Shown here: positions 46,530 to 55,008 of the stretch, piece by piece
Numbering within the stretch: the first letter of the stretch is position 1
Layout of the letters: the number at the start of each line of letters is the position of its first letter
Source of the DNA: Paenibacillus taihuensis
GTDB lineage: Bacteria; Bacillota; Bacilli; Paenibacillales; Paenibacillaceae
Length of the DNA: 64,000 nt
NCBI RefSeq assembly: GCF_003386535.1
Contig: NZ_QTTN01000007.1
Span: 1-64,000 of the forward strand
Reading direction: 5' to 3'
The notes under the pieces: model-generated
Databases searched by the model: none
What the model was told of the DNA's origin: nothing
Seen by the model: only the letters and a program-made list of their open reading frames with translations
Program-made: the position numbers and the translations under genes

Positions 46530-46856
46530 TTACCAGCCCTTTATGACCGCTTCGGCTGATTGTTTTAGTTCCAATTTCAAAAAGCTTGAAAAGCTTTCCC
46601 AGCTTAAAGTTGGCAAGTCATCAACTTCGACATAATGATAGACTCGGGGATCGTCATTTCCATCCAGTTGAAAATAATCAAACTCATAGCCCTGATGCAT
46701 ACAAAAAACAAAGCTATTTTTTAGAAAGTCATCGGATACATTTCGTTCTTTAAGCAGTTCTAATGCTTCCGCGTTATTTTCGATGAGATGATGGAAGAAG
46801 ATATCAGTCCCTGCATAAAACTTACCAGCATCCTTACCCGCACAGTCCCAGTCCGA
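46530..46856 (-). pseudogene. C-terminal remnant of a SMI1/KNR4-type (immunity-like) protein
   Basis: Directly after the metG stop codon, in the same frame and without a start codon, runs SDWDCAGKDAGKFYAGTDIF, then FVFCMHQGYEFDYFQLDGND and VYHYVEVDDLPTLSWESFSS. The pattern MHQGYEF-x-YF-x-LDG-x-DDP is typical of the C-terminal half of SMI1/KNR4 superfamily proteins, many of which are immunity proteins against polymorphic toxins. The N-terminal half is missing. No toxin gene is near. Confidence 0.6.
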
Positions 46857-48500
46857 TCACTTCCTGCTCCCCTCCAACCGCTCTTCCTCTTCCTTAATCC
46901 GCTCGACGGGAATCCGCTCGAACAAATGACTCACACCGCTCAGCTTCTGCCCCGCAGGAACCGTAATGAGCTCCCAACCCGGCTCATCTCCGATAGCCAA
47001 GAATGCTCGAATCCTCGCGCATGCTGCAGGAAGAAACGGATTCAATAAGCTGCTCAAGTTAGCAATGATCTGCGTGCAGACATATAACGTTTGCGCACAA
47101 GCAGTGGGGTTATCACGGTACGTGTTCCAAGGCTTTTCCTCGTCAAAATATTTGTTAGCCCGCCTGATAACGCTGAAAATCTGCTCCACCGCTTCCTTGA
47201 AGCGACCAGCTTCGATCAACTCTCCTACGGTATCAAACAGACTGCTCAGTGCAGTCGACCACTCGTTATCCAAGCTGCCGGATGGCACCTCAGAATGGAA
47301 GGATTTGGTGATAAAAGCGAGCGTTCGGTTCACGAAATTACCGAAAGCGCCGAGCAGCTCCCCATTATGGCTATGAATGAACTCCCTCCACGAGAAGTCC
47401 GTATCTCGCCGCTCAGGACCGTTCGCGATCAAGAAGTAGCGGATCGAATCGGAGGAATAACGCTCCAAAATATCCGGTACCCAAACAGCCCAGTTCCGGC
47501 TCGTGGAGAACTTCTTCCCTTCCAAAGTCATATATTCGCTGGAGATAATTCGATCCGGACGATGCAGATTACCCGCTCCCGATAGAATAGCTGGCCAAAT
47601 TAACGTGTGGAATGGAATGTTGTCTTTGCCATGCACGTAATAGGCTATAGTATCCGCACCATCTTCAGCCCAGAAGGGCCTCCAGTCTGCACCATTCGTT
47701 TCTGCCCACCGGATGCTTGCCGAGAGATACCCGCTTACCGCTTCAATCCAGACATAAATTTTTTTCCCTTCGAATCCTTCGACCGGAACATCAACTCCCC
47801 AGTCCAAGTCCCGAGTTACAGCTCTGTCTAGCAGCCCTTCCGCCAGATATCTCTCCGTCATCTGTACGGCATTGTCCCGCCACCCGTCAGCAGCATCCGT
47901 ATAAGCACGCAGTTCATCCTGAAGCTTAGACAGCAGCAGATAAAAATGCTCGGTTTCCCTGTTCACCGGCGGATTCCCGCATAGCTTGCATTTTCGATCC
48001 AGCAGGTCCGATGGGTCCAGCAGGGTCGAGCAGTAGTCACACTGATCGCCTCTCGCCTTCTCTCCGCAGACGGGGCATATCCCCTCAACGTAACGGTCCG
48101 GAAGGAACCGCTGATCGATTTCACAATACGTTTGCTCTACAGTTCTGCGATCGAGATAACCGTGTTCGAGAAGCTGAAGGAAAATCTGCTGCACCGTCTT
48201 GTGATGATGCTCCTCATCGGTTCGCGTGTACAGGTCATAGGTGAAATTCAGCCTGTTGAAACAATCCTTGAACTCCTCGTGGTACTTGTCGGCGATTTCT
48301 CTCGGACTCACTCCCGCTTGAGATGCCTGCACCGCAACTGGCGTTCCGTGACAATCGCTTCCGGATACATACAGCACTTGGTCGCCTTTAGATCGGTGAT
48401 AACGCGCAAGCACATCTCCAGGCAGCAAACTCGCGAGCCTGCCCAGATGAAGGGACCCATTCGCATATGGCCAGGCACCGCCAATAAATATGGTTCGCAT
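46857..48500 (-). CDS. metG: Methionyl-tRNA synthetase
   Basis: The 547-residue class I synthetase has the HIGH motif as SLHLGRL, the KMSKS motif as KFSTSR, and paired zinc cysteines (CPVC, CDYC, CKLC). The anticodon-binding helices follow ([11 protein letters not shown]). It lacks the C-terminal tRNA-binding domain present in longer MetRS and ends [13 protein letters not shown]. It charges tRNA-Met. ATG at 48500 follows GGAGGAGGAAC. A consensus promoter and a T-box-like leader lie upstream. It may be a second MetRS copy; the window cannot show this. Confidence 0.9.
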   Translation of the reverse strand: MRTIFIGGAWPYANGSLHLGRLASLLPGDVLARYHRSKGDQVLYVSGSDCHGTPVAVQASQAGVSPREIADKYHEEFKDCFNRLNFTYDLYTRTDEEHHHKTVQQIFLQLLEHGYLDRRTVEQTYCEIDQRFLPDRYVEGICPVCGEKARGDQCDYCSTLLDPSDLLDRKCKLCGNPPVNRETEHFYLLLSKLQDELRAYTDAADGWRDNAVQMTERYLAEGLLDRAVTRDLDWGVDVPVEGFEGKKIYVWIEAVSGYLSASIRWAETNGADWRPFWAEDGADTIAYYVHGKDNIPFHTLIWPAILSGAGNLHRPDRIISSEYMTLEGKKFSTSRNWAVWVPDILERYSSDSIRYFLIANGPERRDTDFSWREFIHSHNGELLGAFGNFVNRTLAFITKSFHSEVPSGSLDNEWSTALSSLFDTVGELIEAGRFKEAVEQIFSVIRRANKYFDEEKPWNTYRDNPTACAQTLYVCTQIIANLSSLLNPFLPAACARIRAFLAIGDEPGWELITVPAGQKLSGVSHLFERIPVERIKEEEERLEGSRK

Positions 48501-48530
48501 CGATGTTCCTCCTCCTCATATAGAAAAATA

Positions 48531-48680
48531 CAAAAGACTCTCATCCCAAAAGGGACGAGAGCCTGTTATCACTCACGTGCTGCTGGGAGACTTCTTCACT
48601 CCTGCTCACCAACCGGAGCTCTCCGGATAAGCCGTCATCCCGTTACTCGTACTCATCATAGCCGTTTCATATTCAAGTTA
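48531..48680 (-). promoter_or_regulatory. T-box-like leader of metG with terminator
   Basis: On the minus strand the leader has GATGAGTACGAGTAAC, then AGAGCTCC-GGTTGGTGAGC-AGGAG like the distal stem I of T-box leaders. It ends with a terminator CTCTCGTCCC-TTTT-GGGATGAGAG and a T-rich run (48531-48562), the usual form of T-box terminators. The antiterminator bulge (UGGNACC) is not clear; CAGCAGCACGTGAG at the expected place is only partly similar. It would sense uncharged tRNA-Met. Confidence 0.55.
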
Positions 48681-48686
48681 TTTCCA

Positions 48687-48715
48687 ATTATATGCGTCGT
48701 GCCAACTGCTGTCAA
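48687..48715 (-). promoter_or_regulatory. Consensus sigma-A promoter of metG
   Basis: TTGACA (48710-48715) and TATAAT (48687-48692) on the minus strand, exactly 17 bases apart: full consensus in both boxes. Transcription would start near 48680 and run through the T-box-like leader. Confidence 0.85.
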
Positions 48716-48734
48716 CGCTCATTACCGAGGCTCC

Positions 48735-48896
48735 CTACTCCCTCAGAGCTCTCGGATCGATAGCTCCATTCGTTGCAAAAATGGCAGAGTCAAATTGTAC
48801 GGGTTCATCCGTTTCCTTAGCTTCAATAAGGTCTGTATCTCGCTCTTGGCTATTCTGTAGATCTCGCATATCATCATTCATTTCTTGCTCGTTCAT
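48735..48896 (-). CDS. Small acidic protein of 53 residues
   Basis: The protein MNEQEMNDDMRDLQNSQERD... ends GAIDPRALRE. It is highly charged, without membrane segment or known domain. ATG at 48896 follows AAGGAGGAG, a strong site. Its start overlaps the stop of the membrane protein gene by four bases (ATGA), so it is very likely translated. Function unknown. Confidence 0.65.
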   Translation of the reverse strand: MNEQEMNDDMRDLQNSQERDTDLIEAKETDEPVQFDSAIFATNGAIDPRALRE

Positions 48897-49345
48897 GAAG
48901 TGTCTCCTCCTTGTGATGGTTTGCGACTGGATTTGTTGAATATAATCGCTCCTAATAGAATGATTCCAATCATGATTAATCCTGAAGTGACAACGGGGTT
49001 CGGGATCGTTTGGGAGAAGATGACGCAAAATGTACCCACAAGTCCTGCGACTTGAAAGAAGATGACGGATCGCGGGTCAGGCGGGAAGGGTCTTGCCGAT
49101 GCGAATGCGTCCCATGTCGCCATGACGTAAAATCCTGGATAGAAATGCGCAACCTCCAAATTGGCGGACTGAAAAATTTTCTCGTCGTGGCCGATCATAT
49201 CGAGTCGAATGACGTGATTGAGGTGGATCGTGCTATTCAGAGCCAACTCCAACAGCAGCAGGATTAAGGCTTTAACGTACTGGCGATTGTATAACTGGCC
49301 GAATCCCGGCATGATTATGGAGCAAATGACAGCCAAAATGCGCAC
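48893..49345 (-). CDS. Small membrane protein, TM2-like start
   Basis: The 150-residue protein starts MRILAVICSIIMPGFGQLYN, the PGFGQ-x-Y pattern typical of small TM2-like membrane proteins, with about four membrane helices. The function is not known. It is the first gene of a pair with the 53-residue acidic protein. Confidence 0.72.
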   Translation of the reverse strand: MRILAVICSIIMPGFGQLYNRQYVKALILLLLELALNSTIHLNHVIRLDMIGHDEKIFQSANLEVAHFYPGFYVMATWDAFASARPFPPDPRSVIFFQVAGLVGTFCVIFSQTIPNPVVTSGLIMIGIILLGAIIFNKSSRKPSQGGDTS

Positions 49346-49427
49346 GCGGCAGCCCTCCGTGAAGGTGGTAAGTTCTACTAGTGTGCATCTCTTATTAGAA
49401 AATCATACTGCTTCGGAAAAGCTATAA

Positions 49428-50621
49428 TCAAAAAAAGCCGCGAACCACGCGGCTTTTGGTGTTTCTAGATATGCGAGAACTTGGAGAACTTCTGCTTGAA
49501 CAGTTCTCAAGGCCTGTCCCGATGAGATGGAATCCAATAATGTAGGCGATATAGGTGACCAGCGGTATGAACAATAACCACCTATAAATGTACAAGCTGC
49601 TTCGTGCTTGGCCGATTAGCCCGCTCCACTCGTTCGTTCGGCTCGCAAAGATCGGGTCGAACTCATCTGGATACAACACCGTGCCGCCGACGAATATATT
49701 AAAGATTCCGAGCTGGCCGAACAAGCTAAGAATCAGCACGATTTCTTGCACGAATAGAATGAGAAAGCTCTCCATTAAGTGTGGAAATAGATGCCTCCGG
49801 ATAATCGTCCAAGTGAAAATCCCATTCACGACCAGGTTGTACTGGTAGCCATTATAGGCATAGACATTGGAGAATACGAGCGCTGTCACTCCGTTCAGGT
49901 TGTATAGATATTCAAAAATAAACAAATTGCCGAACAGGATCCCCAAAAACTTATGCAGGTCTGCTTTGACAAAAGGAAGTACGTTAGGCAGCGCGTGAAA
50001 GAAGATGATATAACGTTTGCCCATCCCACGTGCTTTTGCAAAACTGATGTAATCCTCGGTCAACGTTTGATTCATATGGAGCGTTACATTTCGAATGATA
50101 TAAGTCCCAGGAATAAGTATGGCTGAGATTAACGGCAGTGCGATCGCCGGATCATCCGTAGTGACGCTTGCCACTTGAAAGAGGCTCACCCCGGTCGCAT
50201 CTACAATCACTACAACTAGCAACTGAAGCAGCAGGACGATGACAAAGTCCGGAATTACACTCGTCAGCTCCAGAAGACGTTTGAGCCTCTCTGCACAGAT
50301 AACCGAGAAATAAATGCCGAGTAGAATGCCGATCGTCATGGCAATCGAAGCCCCAACCGTCATATAAACTAATGTTAGTTTGAAGTTGCTTCCTACCTGC
50401 TCTAGAAAGGCTCTCTCCGTCCTGCCAGCCATATAATGCAGAGTTTGTCCATTCAGCAAACCTCTAACATAGCTTTCCAGACTTGACGGACCATTAGACC
50501 AATGGAATTGCAGTGCACTATCCACTCGGTTCTTGCTAATAATGGTGGGAGGCATGGCAATAACGAATACAAATAATAGCATGCCGGCAATGATCGAGAT
50601 GTACTGCGCAGCTTTTGTCAT
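49428..50621 (-). pseudogene. Fused ABC permease (OppB-like front, OppC-like end), frameshifted tail
   Basis: Residues 1-275 look like a nearly complete OppB/DppB-type permease, with its EAA loop (AKARGMGKRYIIFFHALPN) and the end YNLVVNGIFT. At that point the sequence jumps to WTIIRRHLFPHLMESFLILF, the EAA loop of an OppC-type permease, and continues to HLIGTGLE. A deletion between two neighbouring permease genes would produce this. At GAGAACTG one more base is missing, since another frame reads LFKQKFSKFSHI-stop (TAG at 49465-49467) just before the terminator. ATP-binding and binding-protein genes are absent. The product is unlikely to transport. Confidence 0.7.
49430..49457 (-). terminator. 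Terminator behind the permease remnant
   Basis: AAAAGCCGCG-N5-CGCGGCTTTT followed by seven T on the minus strand. It lies 8 bases beyond the probable original stop of the permease (TAG at 49465-49467). Confidence 0.85.
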
Positions 50622-50636
50622 GCCGTATCTTTCCCC

Positions 50637-51389
50637 TTAGAACTGTTTCAGCCAATCTCCGAAACGGGTCGAGGCAATGTGTGGACGATTGCCGCAAGGC
50701 ACGAGTGATTGATCATCCACTTTCACGGAACCGAAGTAAAGTGCGCTGGCATCTGTAATGACCTGCCTTCTGTCCCGAGTCGCACTCAAGTACTGTCTTA
50801 CAAGCTCATCAAGCGGAATCTGATCCGGACCAGCCACCTCGACCGTCCCGCAAACTTGCGTTTTTAGAGTGAAATCGGCTACTGCTGCCGCAACATCATC
50901 GGACACCATTGGCTGCGTGAGCGCGGAAGGCAGCCGGACGATGTCTCCTTCGGTCGCTACCAAAGCAATACTACTAACGAACTCGAAGAATTGCGTAGCA
51001 CGAACAATCGTATACGGGACGCCTGAAGATTTGATGAGCTCTTCCTGAGCCAGCTTTGCACGGAAATATCCGCTCTCCTGCAAGCGGTCGGTACCGACAA
51101 CAGACAATGCAACATGATGACTGATGCCAGCGTCTTGCTCAGCAGCAAGCAGATTACGCGTTGATTTGACGAAGAAGTCCATGACTTCTTTATCTTCGAA
51201 TGATGGCGGGCTTGTGACGTCCACGACGACTTGTGATCCGCGGATCGCATCTTCCAACCCTTCACCTGTTACGCTATTAACACCTAAAGAAGGCGATGCG
51301 GCTACTACCTCATGCCCACGCTCCCGAAGGATGTTTACAAGCTTCGAACCAATAAGTCCGCTCCCACCTATGACTGTAATTTTCATCAT
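50637..51389 (-). CDS. NAD(P)-binding oxidoreductase (NmrA/atypical SDR type)
   Basis: The 250-residue protein has the Rossmann motif VIGGSGLIGSKLV and continues in the pattern of NAD(P)H-binding NmrA-like proteins (HHVALSVVGTDRL, YFRAKLAQEELIK, YTIVRATQFFEF). The active-site Tyr of true SDR enzymes is replaced by YFRAK. It may be a redox sensor or a reductase. ATG at 51389 follows GGAGGAATT. A HAD hydrolase gene lies upstream 29 bases away. Confidence 0.83.
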   Translation of the reverse strand: MMKITVIGGSGLIGSKLVNILRERGHEVVAASPSLGVNSVTGEGLEDAIRGSQVVVDVTSPPSFEDKEVMDFFVKSTRNLLAAEQDAGISHHVALSVVGTDRLQESGYFRAKLAQEELIKSSGVPYTIVRATQFFEFVSSIALVATEGDIVRLPSALTQPMVSDDVAAAVADFTLKTQVCGTVEVAGPDQIPLDELVRQYLSATRDRRQVITDASALYFGSVKVDDQSLVPCGNRPHIASTRFGDWLKQF

Positions 51390-51418
51390 AATTCCTCCCC
51401 CATAAGTTTCGTTATTAA

Positions 51419-52102
51419 TCAGCAGATCGTCAGCAGCTCTGTTAAGCTGGAAATCGTGTACGTGCTTTGTAACCCTGGCTTACTCTGCTGCTGCGTTCTG
51501 TTGATCCAACATGTATCTATTCCCGCCTGCATACCGCCTTTAATATCCGAATTCAAGGTATCCCCGATCATTAATGCTTCTTCCCTCTTGAAATTCGGGA
51601 TATGCTTCATCACATGCTCAAAGAAATGAATCGATGGCTTCTGATAGCCGATACTTTGCGAGCCGAAGATGTCTTCGAAATAATCGTACAGCCCGGATTG
51701 TTTCAATCGCTTGATCTGCGTACGAGAAATGCCATTCGTGACGATGAACAATCGATGGGTGCCAGATAGCTGCTGAATGACTTCCAAAGCACCTTCTATC
51801 AAGATCTGCTCTCCCTCGCCGAGCAGCTCCCTGTACAGGTTCTCCCATTCAAGCCCATCTACTTCCTTCCCCAGCTTGAGCATCGTTTCCGAGAATCTGG
51901 TGCTCAGCACGATGTCGAGCGTTTTTGTTCCATTCTCATAATCGGCCCACAGCTGTTTGTTGACCGAATTATAGAGTTGAAACAGCTCGTCTGTTAATGA
52001 ATGTCCATGCTGCTCAAATAAATGTGTTAAAGAGCGAAGCTCATTCGCACCAAAGTCCAGCAAGGTATCGTCCAGATCAAATAAAAGGATCTTGTAGCTC
52101 AT
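51419..52102 (-). CDS. HAD hydrolase, YjjG-type pyrimidine 5'-nucleotidase family
   Basis: The 227-residue protein shows LLFDLDDTLLDFGANE, VTNGISRTQ, a Lys in YQKPSIHFF and MIGDTLNSDIKGG, and resembles the YjjG/YfnB group that removes phosphate from noncanonical pyrimidine nucleotides. The extra stretch after the nucleophile (GANELRSL) is typical of this subgroup. It is a paralogue of the HAD at 24154. ATG at 52102 follows TGGAGGAACG. Confidence 0.88.
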   Translation of the reverse strand: MSYKILLFDLDDTLLDFGANELRSLTHLFEQHGHSLTDELFQLYNSVNKQLWADYENGTKTLDIVLSTRFSETMLKLGKEVDGLEWENLYRELLGEGEQILIEGALEVIQQLSGTHRLFIVTNGISRTQIKRLKQSGLYDYFEDIFGSQSIGYQKPSIHFFEHVMKHIPNFKREEALMIGDTLNSDIKGGMQAGIDTCWINRTQQQSKPGLQSTYTISSLTELLTIC

Positions 52103-52128
52103 CGTTCCTCCAGCCTTGATTAGATGAA

Positions 52129-52159
52129 CTCCCCATACACAGATTCATTGCATGGGGAG
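52129..52159 (-). terminator. Hairpin behind the CMD gene
   Basis: CTCCCCAT-N15-ATGGGGAG has an eight-pair perfect stem just beyond the stop at 52178, but no T-run follows on the minus strand. It may end transcription weakly or protect the 3' end. Confidence 0.45.
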
Positions 52160-52177
52160 CTCGGTATCAATGAGATA

Positions 52178-52639
52178 TTATTTATGCGCAGTTGGCTGAT
52201 AAGCGCCAGGTACCATTGTTGTAGAGATCGCCATACGGTTCCAAGCGTTGATAGCGTTGATCGCCATCAGAAGATCAACATATTGTCCTTCGTCAAAATG
52301 TTTGCGGACCTCTTCGTATACTGCATCCGGGACGCCGCCTTCCGAAATTTTCGTTACCGCTTCTGTTAATGCCAGCGCTGCACGCTCTGCAGCTGTATAG
52401 AATGGAGCTTCGCGCCATGCATTCAGCAAGTACAAACGCTGCTCTGTTTCACCCATTGCACGAGCGTCTTTCGTATGCATGTCCAGACAGAATGCACAGC
52501 CATTTATTTGCGATGCGCGAGTTTTGACAAGCTCGAGCAGCGTTTTATCAAGACCGCTTTTATTTACAAAACCCTCTAATTTCAACAGTGCTTGCAGCGA
52601 TTCCGGACGTACCTTCATATAATCGAGTCTCATTTCCAT
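52178..52639 (-). CDS. Carboxymuconolactone decarboxylase/AhpD-like protein
   Basis: The 153-residue protein is a CMD-domain protein with the redox CxxC in NGCAFCLDMHTKDAR, including the following His. Such AhpD-like proteins reduce peroxides or act as thiol-disulfide peroxidases. ATG at 52639 follows AGGAGTGTTAG. It is divergent from an Rrf2-family regulator and has a strong promoter with a dyad in its spacer, which suggests redox-dependent control by that regulator. Confidence 0.87.
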   Translation of the reverse strand: MEMRLDYMKVRPESLQALLKLEGFVNKSGLDKTLLELVKTRASQINGCAFCLDMHTKDARAMGETEQRLYLLNAWREAPFYTAAERAALALTEAVTKISEGGVPDAVYEEVRKHFDEGQYVDLLMAINAINAWNRMAISTTMVPGAYQPTAHK

Positions 52640-52679
52640 TTCTCTAACACTCCTTTAGGTTTTTGTTTTTGACGAGTTA

Positions 52680-52746
52680 ATCGTCGACAACTTTTATCGT
52701 CGATCAACTACGTCTACAATATAACTCGTCTGCGAGTCGGTGTCAA
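52680..52746 (-). promoter_or_regulatory. Promoter and operator-like repeats of the CMD gene
   Basis: On the minus strand TTGACA (52741-52746) and TATATT (52718-52723) are 17 bases apart. The spacer holds the inverted repeat ACTCG-N4-CGAGT. In the leader ATCGTCGA occurs twice (52680-52687 and 52696-52703), 16 bases apart on the same face of the helix. These are likely sites for the divergent Rrf2 regulator. Confidence 0.7.
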
Positions 52747-52792
52747 CAGATGATCACCAGCGTCATGACTGTAATATCTCCCATTCCTCCAT

Positions 52793-52821
52793 TTGACAAG
52801 GTGTGCAAATGGACCTAAAAT
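52793..52821 (+). promoter_or_regulatory. Promoter of the Rrf2-family gene
   Basis: TTGACA (52793-52798) and TAAAAT (52816-52821) are 17 bases apart on the plus strand, 38 bases ahead of the start codon at 52859. Confidence 0.75.
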
Positions 52822-52858
52822 TATTATTAACTTTTGCGCTCAGAAAGCAGGTGTTTGC

Positions 52859-53371
52859 ATGCAGTATAGTATCGGCGTTGAATATGCACTGCACTGCTTG
52901 GTTTATTTGATCGATATTCCACCTGATTCGACCATCGGGATTAAAGAACTCTCCACTTTTCAAGGAATTTCGGAAACTTACTTATCCAAGATCTTCGGTA
53001 AATTAGCGAAAGCCGAAATCGTTATCTCTGTACCCGGCGTTAAAGGCGGCTACAGACTTTCTAAACCTGCCGCGGACATTTCGTTCTGGGATGTCGTACA
53101 AGCCGTTGAAGGTGCCGCTCCGATCTTTCAATGCAAGAACATTAAAGATAACAGCTTGCTCTGCCAGCAAGATGAAGAGTTCGCGTCATGCTCCCGCTCT
53201 ACTCCATGTATCATTAACTTAACGATGCGCGAAGCTGAGCAAAGTATGCGCAATGTGCTCCGTGGCAAAAACTTGCTCTGGCTAAAAGAAGAGGTGGACA
53301 AGGTGTTAACGCCTAAAGCACGCCAAGAAACACAGGACTTCTTCTCCTTCGGAAGTCGTGTGCAAGGCTGA
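52859..53371 (+). CDS. Rrf2 family transcriptional regulator
   Basis: The 170-residue protein starts with the Rrf2 winged helix (MQYSIGVEYALHCLVYL, ISETYLSKIFGKLAKAE, VPGVKGGYRLSKPA). Four cysteines at about residues 92-120 (FQCKN, LLCQQ, ASCSR, TPC) could bind an iron-sulfur cluster or respond to redox change; spacing is longer than in IscR. ATG at 52859 follows GCAGGTG. Divergent from the CMD gene, the probable target. Confidence 0.88.
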   Translation: MQYSIGVEYALHCLVYLIDIPPDSTIGIKELSTFQGISETYLSKIFGKLAKAEIVISVPGVKGGYRLSKPAADISFWDVVQAVEGAAPIFQCKNIKDNSLLCQQDEEFASCSRSTPCIINLTMREAEQSMRNVLRGKNLLWLKEEVDKVLTPKARQETQDFFSFGSRVQG

Positions 53372-53391
53372 ATCCATCTGCAGCACACAAT

Positions 53392-53430
53392 AAGCCTTAG
53401 TCCGTTAAATAACGGCGCTAAGGCTTTTTT
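53392..53430 (+). terminator. Terminator of the Rrf2-family gene
   Basis: AAGCCTTAG-N17-CTAAGGCTT with an inner CCGTTA/TAACGG stem, followed by a run of T on the plus strand, 20 bases beyond the stop. Confidence 0.85.
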
Positions 53431-53510
53431 CGGTTCCTTATAAAGGTATAACATCATTAGCAGACCATCATAATAAGACGAGTATTTTTCTTAGACAGGT
53501 GGTACGCCCT

Positions 53511-54983
53511 ATGCTCCCCAATCTGAAACAAGCATTACGAGCGAGTATGAAATCGGACGATTTCATGCAAACCACGGTGGTTATTCAAGATAAACAGTTA
53601 TTCTTGTCGTTCTATAAGACGCTCGTTAGCCATGAACAGCTTCATCATGATTTACTTTCCTTTCTAATGATTCCTAATGAAGGAATCGATACTTTGGATG
53701 ATCTTAAGGCATTAATTCCGCTTGAAAACATTACGCTTTCTTCTGATTTGACAGAAATTCGGAAGAGCGTATCCGAGGGTTCTATCTTCCTTCAGCTGGA
53801 CGATGGGTCGAATGATGGACTGATCGTGGATATATCTGATCCGATGCTGGGTCATCGCATCAATAACGACACCGAGAATGAATACAGCGTACTCGGCCCG
53901 AAGGTTGGGTTTGTCGAGAATATCGATATCAATTTATCTCTGCTTCGAAGAGGGCTTGGTACCGAGAAGCTGATATTCGAGGAACACAAAATCGGTACGC
54001 TATCAAGAACACGCGTCGTTATTGCCTATATGGAGGACGTTACCAACCCGCAGCATATTAATACGGCCAGACAAAGACTTCTCGATTTGGATTTTGACGT
54101 CGTATTCGAAACGGCTCTTCTGGAACAGCTCATTACGGATAACTCGAATTCACCGTTTCCTTTATTCCTCTCGAGTGAGCGTTTGGACAGAATCATGTAT
54201 TCGTTAATCAACGGGGAAGTCGCTATTATCTGTGACGGGTCACCTTCTGTAATTACGGGACCTACGACTATATTTAGCTTTATTATTTCGCCTGAAGATT
54301 ATTACTTGCCATGGATTATGGGCTCGTTCTTTCGGCTTATCCGCTATTTCGGAGTCGCATTCTCCATTCTGGCAACCTCCTTCTACGTAGCGATTCTGAC
54401 GTTTCATTACAACATCATACCGAGAGATCTATTGGGACCTATAATAGAGTCCAGATCTAACGTGCCCTTCCCTCCCCTCTTGGAAGTGCTGTTCCTGGAA
54501 ATCACGATCGAATTATTGCGCGAAGCAGGCTCCAGGTTGCCGACGAAAGTCAGTCAAACGCTTGGTATAGTAGGCGGCATCATCCTTGGACAGGCAGCTG
54601 TGGCGGCGGGTTTAACCAGTAATATCCTGCTTATCATCGTTTCGCTCTCTGCACTCGCTTCCTTCACTACCCCTATATTCAAAATATCGAATACGATCCG
54701 ATTTTTGCGGTTCCCATTAATAGTATTGGCTTACTTGTGGGGCGGTTTAGGCATCATGATGGGGTTGATACTAATACTTGGGCATTTATTGCGGCTCAAG
54801 TCGCTCGGTTCACCTTACATCGTGCCCTTGTTCCCTTTTCGCTACAACAGCTTTAGCGACAGTATCGTCCGCTCTTCGTTCACCATGTTGTATAATCGAT
54901 TCTTTACGACGAGGCCGCTCACTCAACAGAGATACACCGTCCGAAAAAATAAAGATATCGGCGACGACTACAATAATGAATAA
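53511..54983 (+). CDS. Spore germination protein, GerA-type A subunit
   Basis: About 490 residues. The N-terminal soluble domain (1-240) includes VVIAYMEDVTNPQHINTARQ; GEVAIICDGSP leads into the membrane domain with five or six helices, including the hallmark SRSNVPFPPLLEVLFLEITI and RLPTKVSQTLGIVGGIILGQ. It forms the nutrient-gated ion channel in the spore inner membrane with the B and C subunits encoded downstream. ATG at 53511 follows AGGTGG; a GTG four codons earlier is less likely. Confidence 0.92.
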   Translation: MLPNLKQALRASMKSDDFMQTTVVIQDKQLFLSFYKTLVSHEQLHHDLLSFLMIPNEGIDTLDDLKALIPLENITLSSDLTEIRKSVSEGSIFLQLDDGSNDGLIVDISDPMLGHRINNDTENEYSVLGPKVGFVENIDINLSLLRRGLGTEKLIFEEHKIGTLSRTRVVIAYMEDVTNPQHINTARQRLLDLDFDVVFETALLEQLITDNSNSPFPLFLSSERLDRIMYSLINGEVAIICDGSPSVITGPTTIFSFIISPEDYYLPWIMGSFFRLIRYFGVAFSILATSFYVAILTFHYNIIPRDLLGPIIESRSNVPFPPLLEVLFLEITIELLREAGSRLPTKVSQTLGIVGGIILGQAAVAAGLTSNILLIIVSLSALASFTTPIFKISNTIRFLRFPLIVLAYLWGGLGIMMGLILILGHLLRLKSLGSPYIVPLFPFRYNSFSDSIVRSSFTMLYNRFFTTRPLTQQRYTVRKNKDIGDDYNNE

Positions 54984-55008
54984 GCCTCGTGCTTAGGGAG
55001 GATAAATT

